NCBI GenBank assembly: GCA_016928155.1
Contig: JAFGLG010000016.1
Location: 1 to 19,325, forward strand
Reading direction: 5' to 3'
Source of the DNA: Candidatus Woesearchaeota archaeon
GTDB lineage: Archaea > Nanobdellota > Nanobdellia > Woesearchaeales > JAFGLG01
DNA length: 19,325 nt
Positions 1 to 6,472 of the stretch are shown in pieces. Numbering within the stretch: the stretch's first letter is position 1; every line of letters starts with the position of its first letter. The notes under the pieces were generated by a model. That model saw only the letters and a program-made list of their open reading frames with translations, made no database searches and was not told where the DNA came from. Made by a program: the position numbers and the translations under genes.

Positions 1-324
1 AATTTTATTTTCAACTTTTCTGTCGGGCAAAAAACCTCTGTCATCAAATCTTAATAATTCTGCAATCATTGAAACAGCAGTAGGCAATACATCATCCTCG
101 CATCTTAATCTATGCCAAGGATACTTTTCCATATCGCCGTAACGCAAATCTCTGTTGGCTTTTGTGTTGCCCTCTTTTAGGGTTACGCGGTGAATGATTT
201 GATGACTGATCAAATTGCCCAGTTCTTTGACATCATCAGGAAGATTTTGAAGAAATTCTTTATAACAGCCGGGATTGGTAAATGTGCCAAATTGTAAATA
301 GTGATTTAAGATTTTTTTGTCCAT
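1..324 (-). CDS. transglutaminase-like superfamily protein, 5' part only
   Basis: The frame is open for 108 codons from an ATG at 324 to the left edge, so only the N-terminus is seen. The protein begins MDKKILNHYLQFGTFTNP and contains RYGDMEKYPWHRLRCEDDVL, followed by a helix (PTAVSMIAELLR). From memory, this N-terminal region precedes a transglutaminase-like domain in small archaeal and bacterial proteins. The Cys-His-Asp catalytic triad would lie outside the window, so neither the family nor activity can be confirmed here. The start is supported by a TATA box centred 25 nt upstream (346-353), which fits a leaderless transcript. It is divergent from the nuclease/recombinase pair at 950-2789 and separated from it by the repeat-rich gap. 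Confidence 0.6.
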   Translation of the reverse strand, partial: MDKKILNHYLQFGTFTNPGCYKEFLQNLPDDVKELGNLISHQIIHRVTLKEGNTKANRDLRYGDMEKYPWHRLRCEDDVLPTAVSMIAELLRFDDRGFLPDRKVENKI

Positions 325-345
325 AATATTGATGAATTAGCGATC

Positions 346-353
346 TATATAAA
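346..353 (-). promoter_or_regulatory. TATA box for the transglutaminase-like gene
   Basis: On the minus strand this reads TTTATATA. Its centre is about 25 nt upstream of the ATG at 324, so transcription should begin at or next to the start codon, giving a leaderless mRNA. Confidence 0.5.
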
Positions 354-400
354 TTTTTGCCCCTACATTATTCTTTCTTTGTTCCTGACTCAAATTACAT

Positions 401-613
401 ATAATCCCCGTTATATTCGTTTCTGGAACAAAGTGAAAGAAACCAAAAGATTTAACTCAATTTTTTTGAGATTAAAGCTTTTGAGTCCGAAGGATTGAAT
501 ATAATCGCCGTTATATTCGTTTCTGGAACAAAGTGGAAGAAACCAAAAGATTTAACTCAATTTTTTTGAGATTAAAGCTTTTGAGTCCGAAGGATTGAAT
601 ATAATCCCTGTTA
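401..613. repeat. 100-bp tandem repeat, 2.1 copies
   Basis: Positions 401-500 and 501-600 are near-identical copies differing at two positions (a C/G near the start and an A/G in the AAGTGAAAGA/AAGTGGAAGA stretch). The first bases of a third copy follow at 601-609. Each copy holds an imperfect hairpin, at 445-482 and 545-582: arms AAAAG-TTTAA-CTCAA and TTGAG-TTAAA-CTTTT around a T5 loop. No coding frame was found. The near identity points to a recent duplication. It sits between the divergent gene starts at 324 and 950; its function is unknown. Confidence 0.85.
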
Positions 614-748
614 AGTCGCCGATCCCATACGAAGTATGGGGAGGGGACGTTTTTTTCTTTATTGTTCTAATGAATAAAGCTCTCTAGAGCCTTAGGTTTT
701 GTTTTTTCCCAATGCTGTCTCAACCAAAGAAAAAAATGCGACTTAACA
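609..748. repeat. 11-bp inverted repeat bounding a 140-bp element
   Basis: TGTTAAGTCGC at 609-619 is matched exactly in inverted orientation by GCGACTTAACA at 738-748. The left end falls right at the junction with the partial third copy of the 100-bp repeat. No flanking target-site duplication was seen, so a transposon remnant is only one possibility; a closing stem of a structured RNA is another. Confidence 0.55.
615..658 (+). terminator. hairpin followed by a T-run, terminator-like
   Basis: CCCATAC (624-630), GAA loop, GTATGGG (634-640) form a perfect 7-bp stem. It can be extended by the flanking GTCGCC/GGGGAC with one mismatch, and is followed by seven to eight T residues at 650-656. On the plus strand this looks like a factor-independent terminator. 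No gene lies upstream on this strand, so it would end an unrecognised transcript over the tandem repeat, or it may be purely structural. Confidence 0.35.
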
Positions 749-782
749 ACATATATACGCCGAAGGGGTATATATGTTGTTA
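744..782. repeat. perfect 15-bp palindrome with 9-nt loop
   Basis: TAACAACATATATAC at 744-758 and GTATATATGTTGTTA at 768-782 are exact reverse complements around GCCGAAGGG. The left arm overlaps the right end of the 11-bp inverted repeat. It could be a hairpin in RNA, a protein-binding palindrome or a remnant of a mobile-element end. Confidence 0.7.
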
Positions 783-792
783 CAGGTCCTCT

Positions 793-843
793 ACTGGCCA
801 AATTCTTCAGGGTGGTTCCAAAAAACTGGTGTAATTGGCCAGT
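793..843. repeat. 9-bp inverted repeat upstream of the YhcG-like gene
   Basis: ACTGGCCAA (793-801) and TTGGCCAGT (835-843) are exact reverse complements 33 nt apart, with further partial pairing (AATT on both inner sides). It lies about 80 nt before the TATA-like element at 921-928, so it may bind a regulator of the nuclease/recombinase pair or act as a recombinase site. The rest of 325-949 shows nothing coding. Confidence 0.45.
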
Positions 844-920
844 GAAAATGTGTATTTCTTCTAATGATTGCCAAAATACTGCGGATTCAGTAAAAAAACA
901 CTTGTTTTTCTTCAGGTAAC

Positions 921-928
921 TATTTTAA
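921..928 (+). promoter_or_regulatory. TATA-like element for the nuclease/recombinase pair
   Basis: TATTTTAA is centred about 25 nt upstream of the ATG at 950. No Shine-Dalgarno is evident, consistent with a leaderless start. Confidence 0.35.
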
Positions 929-949
929 GGCCAAAATGACTTAATTTGT

Positions 950-1963
950 ATGCCTAACATATCCAAATATGGGAAATTCTTGAAGGAAATCAAAGAGCGC
1001 ATCCAGAAGGCACAATACGAAGCTTTGAAATCTGTCAATAAAGAGCTTATTAACTTATATTGGGATCTTGGCATGATGATTGTTGAAAAACAAATGAATC
1101 AGGGATGGGGCAGAGGCATCATCAAAACTCTTGCCAAAGACCTGCAAAGGGAGTATCCGGGGATCAGGGGATTCTCTGCACAGAACCTATGGTATATGAG
1201 GCAATTCTATATGCATTATAAGGACAATGCAAAACTCCAACCACTGGTTGGAGAAATCAGCTGGGCAAAGAATATTATCATACTGGGTGGCTGTGAGGAT
1301 GATTCGCAACGGGAATTCTACATAAGAATGACCAAGAAATTTGGATGGACAAAAAATGTCCTCCTAAACCAGCTGGAAAACAGAGCCTATGAAAAATATC
1401 TTCTCAACCAGACTAATTTTGATAAAACCCTGCCCGAAAAATACAAAGCGCAGGCAAAGCTGGCTGTCAAGGATGAGTATATCTTTGATTTTCTTGAACT
1501 GGGAGAGCAGCACTCTGAACGAGAATTGGAAAGATCTTTAACAGACCAAATTAGGGGGTTTCTTACTGAGATTGGAAACTACTTCTGTTTTATTGGGAGT
1601 CAATTCAGATTAGAAGTCGGCGGTCAAGAGTATCTTGTTGATTTGCTGCTCTACCATAGAGAATTAAGATGCCTGATTGCAGTTGAGCTGAAGATTTGCG
1701 AGTTCAAGCCTGAATATGCCGGGAAGATGCAGTTCTACCTTTCTGCGCTGGATGATACGGTCAAACTGGATCATGAGAATCCTTCAATCGGCATGATCAT
1801 CTGCAAGAGCAAGAATAAGACGATAGTCGAGTACGCTTTGAAGGACACTAAGAAACCTATCGGGATTGCCTCTTATCGCCTGAGCAGGGAGTTGCCTGAA
1901 AGACTTTCAAAGTACTTGCCTTCTGAAAAGGATATTGGAAGGGGATTGAATGGACATCATTGA
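950..1963 (+). CDS. PD-(D/E)XK nuclease, DUF1016/YhcG family
   Basis: This 337-aa protein has the two-part build of the YhcG family. The N-terminal DUF1016 helical region (about 1-160) includes INLYWDLGMMI, GRGIIKTLAKDLQ and GFSAQNLWYMRQFY. The C-terminal PD-(D/E)XK endonuclease fold spans about 165-320. The catalytic set is intact: D231 in YLVDLLLYH, E246-L-K248 in AVELK, and Q261 downstream. Family members occur in restriction-associated and mobile contexts, but the DNA target and role are not settled. It overlaps the recombinase start by 14 nt, so the two are probably co-transcribed. Length is normal for the family. The family is certain; the biological role is inferred. Confidence 0.9.
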   Translation: MPNISKYGKFLKEIKERIQKAQYEALKSVNKELINLYWDLGMMIVEKQMNQGWGRGIIKTLAKDLQREYPGIRGFSAQNLWYMRQFYMHYKDNAKLQPLVGEISWAKNIIILGGCEDDSQREFYIRMTKKFGWTKNVLLNQLENRAYEKYLLNQTNFDKTLPEKYKAQAKLAVKDEYIFDFLELGEQHSERELERSLTDQIRGFLTEIGNYFCFIGSQFRLEVGGQEYLVDLLLYHRELRCLIAVELKICEFKPEYAGKMQFYLSALDDTVKLDHENPSIGMIICKSKNKTIVEYALKDTKKPIGIASYRLSRELPERLSKYLPSEKDIGRGLNGHH

Positions 1964-2789
1964 AGCGATGAAGAAAGAGATGCTCAGAAGGAAACTGAGC
2001 CATAGGACAATAATGACATACCTTTTTTATGTCAGGAAATTCTTGTTGTTCTGCCCTAAGGATCCAAAGCAATTCTCAAAGAAAGACTGCAGGGAGTTCC
2101 TGATGAGATTCATGGAGAAGGACCTCAAGTGGGCAGGCAAGAAGAATTCGGAGATTGCAGGATCTACCTTGAATGTGGCTCTTAACTCATTGAGATTCAT
2201 GATGGAAGAAGTGCTGAGAAAGAGCATGAGACTCAACATAAGATATTCAAAGACACCAAAGACAGCAGCAACCTGCCTGAGCAAGGAGGAAGTCAAGGCC
2301 TTGATATCTGTGATTGTCAATCCCAAGCACAGACTACTCATATCCTTGATGTATGGAGCAGGGCTTCGTGTCAGCGAGGCTGTCAAGCTGAAGGCAGAGG
2401 ATATCGAGCTTGAGGAGGATTTAGGATGGGTGAGAAGAGGGAAAGGCAATAAGGACAGGCCATTCATCGTTCCTAAGGGTTTGAAGGAATATTTACAGAA
2501 GCTTATTGAAGATTCAGGCACTTATCTGTTTCCAGGGCAGAATGGACACCTTTCAGCAAGGTCAGTGCAAGAGATAGTGAAAAAAGCATCAAAGAAGGCT
2601 AAGATAAAGAAGAAAATACATCCCCATACATTGAGGCACAGTTTTGCAACACACCTTCTAGAGGTTGGGAATGATGTTACAGTTGTACAAGCCTTGCTGG
2701 GCCATAATGAAGCCAGGACCACGCTGGAATACCTGCATAATGTGAAACCGAGAATGATCAGTGTGAAGAGTCCATTCGACAATCTATAA
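1950..2789 (+). CDS. tyrosine recombinase, archaeal Xer-like
   Basis: This 279-aa protein has an N-terminal SAM-like DNA-binding domain (about 1-95) and a C-terminal catalytic domain (about 108-279). All catalytic residues are visible: R140 in GAGLRVSE, K165 in the RGKGNKDR hairpin, H226-x-x-R229 in HPHTLRH, H252 in LLGH and nucleophile Y261. The C-terminus KSPFDNL resembles the tail of archaeal XerA proteins. The start is preceded by a GGGG-type Shine-Dalgarno (AGGGGATTGAATG) and overlaps the nuclease gene by 14 nt. It could serve chromosome dimer resolution as XerA does. Its pairing with a YhcG-type nuclease, the repeats upstream and the recombinase fragment downstream fit a mobile or accessory recombinase better. 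Confidence 0.9.
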   Translation: MDIIEAMKKEMLRRKLSHRTIMTYLFYVRKFLLFCPKDPKQFSKKDCREFLMRFMEKDLKWAGKKNSEIAGSTLNVALNSLRFMMEEVLRKSMRLNIRYSKTPKTAATCLSKEEVKALISVIVNPKHRLLISLMYGAGLRVSEAVKLKAEDIELEEDLGWVRRGKGNKDRPFIVPKGLKEYLQKLIEDSGTYLFPGQNGHLSARSVQEIVKKASKKAKIKKKIHPHTLRHSFATHLLEVGNDVTVVQALLGHNEARTTLEYLHNVKPRMISVKSPFDNL

Positions 2790-2792
2790 ATC

Positions 2793-2975
2793 ATGCAATT
2801 GATGAAACTTGCCTTGCTGGGTCATTCAAGGCTCTCCACGACACAGATATACACAAGAGTTGCAACCAACAAGATTGAAGGCATAGTCCGCTTGATTAGT
2901 AAAGAAGATATCAGCCCTGTCCTTAAGAAAAAACTGACAAATGGCATTACAGTCAGAAATGAAAAAAGAGATTGA
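2793..2975 (+). pseudogene. C-terminal fragment of a second tyrosine recombinase
   Basis: This 60-codon frame begins one codon after the TAA of the intact recombinase and lies in the same reading frame. Residues 7-25 (ALLGHSRLSTTQIYTRV region) repeat the final catalytic block: H11 of the LLGH motif and nucleophile Y20. The arginine, lysine and HxxR motifs are missing, so it cannot be an active enzyme on its own. GCCTTGCTGGG-CAT occurs at 2691-2705 and again at 2811-2825, with one mismatch and 120 nt apart. The tail (NKIEGIVRLISKEDISP) differs from that of the intact protein, so this is more likely debris of a paralogous recombinase than a simple duplication. Confidence 0.7.
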
Positions 2976-2980
2976 ATTAT

Positions 2981-3568
2981 TCACTTCTTGCTACCCATGT
3001 AGAACATCTTCTCTATAGAGACATCCTCCGGGGTGTACTTGCCAGACCTCGGGGAGCTCTCGCATGGATCGACTTTCCTCATCTCAGGTCTCGGCTCTGA
3101 CCTGAATGTCGCCTGCACTTCTTCCTTGGGCCTGGTTTCGATGACAGGCTCTGGCCTGTTCAGCTTCTGCTTGATATTGGAAATCTCTGTAAGAAGATCA
3201 TTTATCCTGTTCTGCATGAAATCAATCTGCTTGGCCTGGGTCTCGATGCTTGTGTGCAGCCTCTTGACAAAGGCATTCAGCTCAAGATTTGATCTCATCC
3301 CGGAGTCAGGCAAACCCTGCTGTGTTGGCTGCTGGATCGGTTGTGATGACTGCGGCTTTGAATATGATGATTGTGGATAGCCCTGAGGCTTTGGATATGA
3401 AGGGCTCGCTTCCCTCACCTGGAACTCAGTGCTGAACCTCACAGCATCCTTATCCCTGTTGATCATGTCCTCTGCCTGGGCAAAGGCATCTTCACTTGAT
3501 TCAGCCATACCATGCTTCTTAAGATCTTCAGTGAGCTTGTTCATCTTCATAAGCTTAGCAACATCCAT
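2981..3568 (-). CDS. conserved archaeal coiled-coil protein, unknown function
   Basis: This 195-aa soluble protein starts MDVAKLMKMNKL. Its parts are a helical N-terminus (1-48), a Pro/Gln/Ser-rich linker (about 55-90), a coiled coil (about 94-137) and a charged, probably disordered stretch ending in EDVSIEKMFYMGSKK. The frame is open further upstream, but the ATG at 3568 is favoured. It carries AAGGTGAT just upstream, its Shine-Dalgarno overlaps the stop codon of the flavin reductase, and the longer form would run deep into that gene. It is the last gene of the DUF1189-flavin reductase operon. The repeated helical ends and disordered middle suggest a scaffold or adaptor, but this is inference. 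Confidence 0.75.
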   Translation of the reverse strand: MDVAKLMKMNKLTEDLKKHGMAESSEDAFAQAEDMINRDKDAVRFSTEFQVREASPSYPKPQGYPQSSYSKPQSSQPIQQPTQQGLPDSGMRSNLELNAFVKRLHTSIETQAKQIDFMQNRINDLLTEISNIKQKLNRPEPVIETRPKEEVQATFRSEPRPEMRKVDPCESSPRSGKYTPEDVSIEKMFYMGSKK

Positions 3569-3572
3569 ATTA

Positions 3573-4067
3573 TCACCTTCTTGTTGTTGTAAATTTGTTC
3601 CCATCTGACTGGAACAGCCGTCTGCCTTCCTTATTTGTCCACTGTTTATTAACTTTTCCCACCAACAAAAGGTGGTCACCTAGCTCGATCTCCTTAAAGA
3701 GCTCGCACTCAAGATAGCCCAGCGCATCCTTCAGACGAAGGCAGTCAATAGTGTCACAGTGCTCAGTCTTCAGTCCTGCTTTCGCGAACTTGTCCTGATG
3801 CATGCCAGACTCCCTGCCGACTATGATGCACTCCTTCTCCCACTTCTCTGGGATGAAGTTGACACAGAATACCTTTGATCCGCTTATCAGCTTATAGGAG
3901 AACCTCTTGTCGCTTATCAGGATGCCGTAGAGCAAAGGGTCCCAGGAAATAGGGGCGTGCCAGGAAGCAGCCATGACATTGTCCTTCTCAAGCCTCTTCC
4001 CCATGACATCAGCGATGCCCCTTGATGTGACAAAAACTACCTGCCTAGGATAAGCGACCTCAATCAT
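3573..4067 (-). CDS. flavin reductase family protein (FMN-binding split barrel)
   Basis: This 164-aa protein shows the flavin reductase-like fold: YPRQVVFVTSRG at the start, VMAASWHAPISWDPLLYGI (the FMN-contacting segment), then SGSKVFCVNFIP, and near the C-terminus GDHLLLVGKV. Such proteins reduce FMN with NAD(P)H or bind FMN as electron-transfer partners; the exact substrate cannot be read. The frame continues upstream to 4124, but the extra residues would lie inside the DUF1189 gene. The ATG at 4067, overlapping that gene's stop by 8 nt, gives the usual N-terminus. The stop is 4 nt before the next start, so translation is probably coupled through the operon. Confidence 0.85.
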   Translation of the reverse strand: MIEVAYPRQVVFVTSRGIADVMGKRLEKDNVMAASWHAPISWDPLLYGILISDKRFSYKLISGSKVFCVNFIPEKWEKECIIVGRESGMHQDKFAKAGLKTEHCDTIDCLRLKDALGYLECELFKEIELGDHLLLVGKVNKQWTNKEGRRLFQSDGNKFTTTRR

Positions 4068-4908
4068 CTTTATGCCTGAAGCTGAATTTCCTGACCTGCC
4101 TTGACTGGTGGACCTCGACGTCACCAGCCTTCAGGGCACCGATGATGTAGAAAAGCAGGAAAAGTGCGTAATGCACAAAATAAGTCCTGCTGAACAGGAT
4201 CTTTCCCACAATCTCGACAACGACCATGACAGTCGATGCATAGAAACCAACCTTCAATACCTCCTTGTAGTATATCTCGAACTTGAGCAGCCTTATCAAG
4301 ATGAAAACAAGCAATGATGCGATCAGGATGATGATGAGATATTTCAGCGCGAAGAACATGTACGCGAAGAAGATCAGAGACGGGAGCATCAGGATGAGCA
4401 CTGTGGTCAGAAGAGAGCTGATCCTTTGGCTGTTGCCTGCGACATCAGAATAATCGTCAAGCATGATATGATTCTCCCTGAACCAGCATCTTGTCATGAT
4501 CTCCTTGTTCGTGATGTACATGAACGGGGTGCTGTATCCTGAGATGTCTATGGTTCCTGCAGTGTCAAGGATGAACATAGAATCCTTCTCCGGCAGAATT
4601 ATCGGAGAATCCATCTTCTGGGTTATGTCAACGCTGAACTCGCTGAAATGGGAGATCTGATCCTGCAAGAAAGATGACATGCCGATGATCTGCGGAAGGG
4701 CAATGAGAGTTACGATGATGAAGACGATGAAAATCAAGGAGAGATAGTAAGAGACGACCTTCTTGCAAGGCCTGTTGGCAAGCTCCCTGTACAGCATTGG
4801 ATTGAAGGCATGGAAGAAAGTCCTGAAGAAATGATTCTCAGCTATCTTCTGGCCAGCCCTGTGGATATGCTTCCTAGCTTCAGTCTTGCTTTTCCCTACT
4901 TTGAACAT
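4060..4908 (-). CDS. DUF1189-family integral membrane protein
   Basis: This 282-aa protein has a basic N-terminus, then FFHAFNPMLYRELANRP typical of DUF1189. One TM segment follows (about 52-75), then an extracytoplasmic domain with MDSPIILPEKDSMFILDTAGT, then four closely spaced TM segments (about 165-260). The C-terminus is basic. Function of the family is not established. A TTG two codons upstream (4914) would add MS, but the ATG at 4908 has AGAGG at proper spacing and is preferred. A TATA box at 4940-4947 supports this as the first gene of the operon with the flavin reductase and the coiled-coil protein. Confidence 0.8.
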   Translation of the reverse strand: MFKVGKSKTEARKHIHRAGQKIAENHFFRTFFHAFNPMLYRELANRPCKKVVSYYLSLIFIVFIIVTLIALPQIIGMSSFLQDQISHFSEFSVDITQKMDSPIILPEKDSMFILDTAGTIDISGYSTPFMYITNKEIMTRCWFRENHIMLDDYSDVAGNSQRISSLLTTVLILMLPSLIFFAYMFFALKYLIIILIASLLVFILIRLLKFEIYYKEVLKVGFYASTVMVVVEIVGKILFSRTYFVHYALFLLFYIIGALKAGDVEVHQSRQVRKFSFRHKDD

Positions 4909-4939
4909 GCTCAAACCTCTTTTTATGGTGTTTTTAAGC

Positions 4940-4947
4940 CTTATAAA
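4940..4947 (-). promoter_or_regulatory. TATA box of the DUF1189 operon
   Basis: The minus strand reads TTTATAAG here. Predicted initiation near 4918 leaves a roughly 10-nt leader that contains the AGAGG Shine-Dalgarno. A second AT-rich block (ATTTATATATTAATATA, around 4970-4986) is an alternative box. Confidence 0.45.
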
Positions 4948-5021
4948 TTGATATTGTCAGAAAAAGCTATATTAATATATAAATATTGTGTTCTAATAAG
5001 GCTGGTCCATAGAATTTATCT

Positions 5022-5321
5022 TTACTCTAATATATTGAACAACTTTGTGAAATTACTGTTTGTCTCTTCCCTGAATTCCAACATCTCTTTCTTGAAACTG
5101 CGATAGTCTCTTGACAGAAATTTCAGCTCTGTCTCTACTTTGGCCAGTTGCCTTGCTGTCTGTAAAGTATTTATAAACAGTATTGTAACTAAGGTCAAGG
5201 TCAGTGATTCTGTTATCCATGAGCCACCCAGCACTTTGTGCATGATCTGATAAAAGACAAAAAGTGTAAGAAATATCAGGGTGAGCATGTATATAATATT
5301 GTAAATATCTTTCCTCTTCAT
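5022..5321 (-). CDS. small two-TM membrane protein with coiled coil
   Basis: This 99-aa protein starts MKRKDIYNIIY. It has two hydrophobic segments (about 7-27 and 36-54) and a charged coiled-coil tail (about 57-96, ARQLAKVETELKFLSRDYR). The tail lies on the same side of the membrane as the N-terminus, probably the cytoplasm. The frame is open upstream to 5378, but the ATG at 5321 has GAGAGG at good spacing. It also forms an ATGA overlap with the stop of the preceding 36-aa gene. No family recognised; a partner of the 36-aa membrane peptide is likely. Confidence 0.65.
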   Translation of the reverse strand: MKRKDIYNIIYMLTLIFLTLFVFYQIMHKVLGGSWITESLTLTLVTILFINTLQTARQLAKVETELKFLSRDYRSFKKEMLEFREETNSNFTKLFNILE

Positions 5322-5428
5322 GTGCCGCCTCTCATAAGATAGACCAGCAATATAATTGTGCCAATGAGGGCAATCCACTGTGTCACATACTGCACTTTCA
5401 ATACAAGCATATCAGTGTCGAATTCCAT
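5318..5428 (-). CDS. 36-aa single-pass membrane peptide
   Basis: The short frame reads MEFDTDMLVLKVQYVTQW, then a hydrophobic segment (about 15-32), then LMRGGT. The stop overlaps the start of the 99-aa gene in an ATGA, the normal sign of coupled translation. A TATA-like TTTAAATA is about 25 nt upstream of its ATG, suggesting leaderless translation. Too short for family assignment. The coupling, membrane segment and promoter spacing argue that it is real. Confidence 0.5.
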   Translation of the reverse strand: MEFDTDMLVLKVQYVTQWIALIGTIILLVYLMRGGT

Positions 5429-5449
5429 GGATTCTATATGGGTGATCTT

Positions 5450-5457
5450 ATTTAAAT
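5450..5457 (-). promoter_or_regulatory. TATA-like element for the two small membrane proteins
   Basis: The minus strand reads TTTAAATA. Its centre is about 25 nt from the ATG at 5428. It lies just past the stop of the methyltransferase gene on the same strand, so the pair may have its own promoter. Confidence 0.35.
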
Positions 5458-5460
5458 GTT

Positions 5461-5955
5461 TTATTCAGATTTCTCCGGAAAGTTTTCGAGCAAGAAGAGG
5501 ACATCCTTCTCTTCCAGGACAATCTTTATTGTGTCAAAATTTGCTTGAATGAGATCTCTGATCTTGTCAAATTTAGGGCTTTTCCTGAGGATTGTTATGA
5601 TTATTTTGTCTTTTGCGACCCTCTTGATCTCTTCAATTGCTTTGTCTATGTCCCTAAAGTTGTGGATTGATGAGACGCAGGTCACATAGTCGAATGAGCT
5701 ATCTTCGAAAGGGAGGGATTCTGCTTCTGCTTTTTTTGTCTCGAAAGGATTCTGTTTCAGGAGCTCTTCGCTGGGGTCGATTCCTATTTTTTTGCAGTCC
5801 CAAGGCTCCATTGAGATGCCAGTGCCGCAGCCGATGTCGAGCAGGGATTCGTGTTTCTTCGGCTTGATGAGATCCTGGATGATCTGCATCTTCTTCTCCT
5901 GCTCTTCCCTGTGCAGCTCATCGTATCCATTGGCAATCTTGTCATAGTATGTCAT
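5461..5955 (-). CDS. class I SAM-dependent methyltransferase (type 11-like)
   Basis: This 164-aa protein has the Rossmann methyltransferase signature. Motif I is LLDIGCGTGIS (D40 to G46), followed by the acidic D60 in IGIDPSEELL for the ribose hydroxyls, then AEAESLPFEDSSFDYVTCVSSIHN (motifs II/III region) and the post-motif helix IEEIKRVAKDK. It is a minimal single-domain enzyme, shorter than many relatives, with no substrate-binding cap, so the substrate is unknown. The ATG at 5955 gives the typical MTYYDKIANGYDELH beginning. Candidate TATA elements lie 28-47 nt upstream. Confidence 0.88.
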   Translation of the reverse strand: MTYYDKIANGYDELHREEQEKKMQIIQDLIKPKKHESLLDIGCGTGISMEPWDCKKIGIDPSEELLKQNPFETKKAEAESLPFEDSSFDYVTCVSSIHNFRDIDKAIEEIKRVAKDKIIITILRKSPKFDKIRDLIQANFDTIKIVLEEKDVLFLLENFPEKSE

Positions 5956-6042
5956 TTTGGTGATCTGAATTATCTGCTGCTGATATTTATTACTTCTTAT
6001 ATCCCACCCACCACTAATCAGGATCTAACCGCAATGTCATAT

Positions 6043-6465
6043 TCACTTCCTGGATCTTGTCCTGTCATAATACAATCTCAGGAAATCCTTCGGACTAAGG
6101 ATCCCTATGCTTCTAAACTCCTTTATCCTAAGCAGATGCCTGTCCTGACTTATGATATAATCAGATCTGCCTTCAACAGCAGCTTCAATGAATTTGTCAT
6201 CATCAGGATCAGCCTTGATAATCTTGAATCTCTTCTCAGGTTTGACAATCGCGGAATTTTCAATAATTTTCTGAACAACCCTTGGCAGGATCAATCCATT
6301 GTCAACAATCTTCTCTATGATCCTATCACTCTGCAACACTTTATTGTACTCTTCTATTATGGGATCGGAGAGAACACATATCAATTCTTTCCTGTCTATC
6401 AAATCCATTATCCTGAAAGAATCTCCGCTCCAGAAAGTGCCAGAGACCAGCACATTCGTGTCCAA
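6043..6465 (-). CDS. PIN-domain toxin of a toxin-antitoxin pair
   Basis: PIN-fold ribonuclease of the family annotated as toxin component (TIGR00305-like). Acidic residues expected for Mg-dependent RNA cleavage are present: D2 in DTNVLVSGTF, E38/E39 in DPIIEEYNKVL, D86-D90 in KADPDDDKF and D108 in IISQDRHLL. The only usual start codon in frame is the TTG at 6465, but it would remove the first beta strand. The codons just upstream read I-R-V-T-L-D, exactly the strand expected, and begin with ATT at 6477, which overlaps the antitoxin stop (ATTAG). So either an ATT start, giving 144 aa, or a TTG start is used. It follows the AbrB-type antitoxin in one operon. Confidence 0.82.
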   Translation of the reverse strand: MDTNVLVSGTFWSGDSFRIMDLIDRKELICVLSDPIIEEYNKVLQSDRIIEKIVDNGLILPRVVQKIIENSAIVKPEKRFKIIKADPDDDKFIEAAVEGRSDYIISQDRHLLRIKEFRSIGILSPKDFLRLYYDRTRSRK

Positions 6466-6472
6466 AGTTACC

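Noticed and set aside
610-660. Possible tRNA or other known RNA gene at the GTATGGGGAGGGGAC hairpin
   Set aside because: No cloverleaf, T-arm GTTCGA-type consensus or acceptor pairing was found; only the single hairpin is supported.
361-949. Possible CRISPR array from the direct repeats
   Set aside because: There are only two full units, of 100 bp and directly adjacent with no variable spacers; no cas genes are nearby.
3569-3679. N-terminal extension of the coiled-coil protein to 3679
   Set aside because: It would overlap most of the end of the flavin reductase gene; the ATG at 3568 has a clear Shine-Dalgarno sequence.
4068-4124. N-terminal extension of the flavin reductase
   Set aside because: The extra 19 residues lie within the DUF1189 gene and precede the normal start of the fold.
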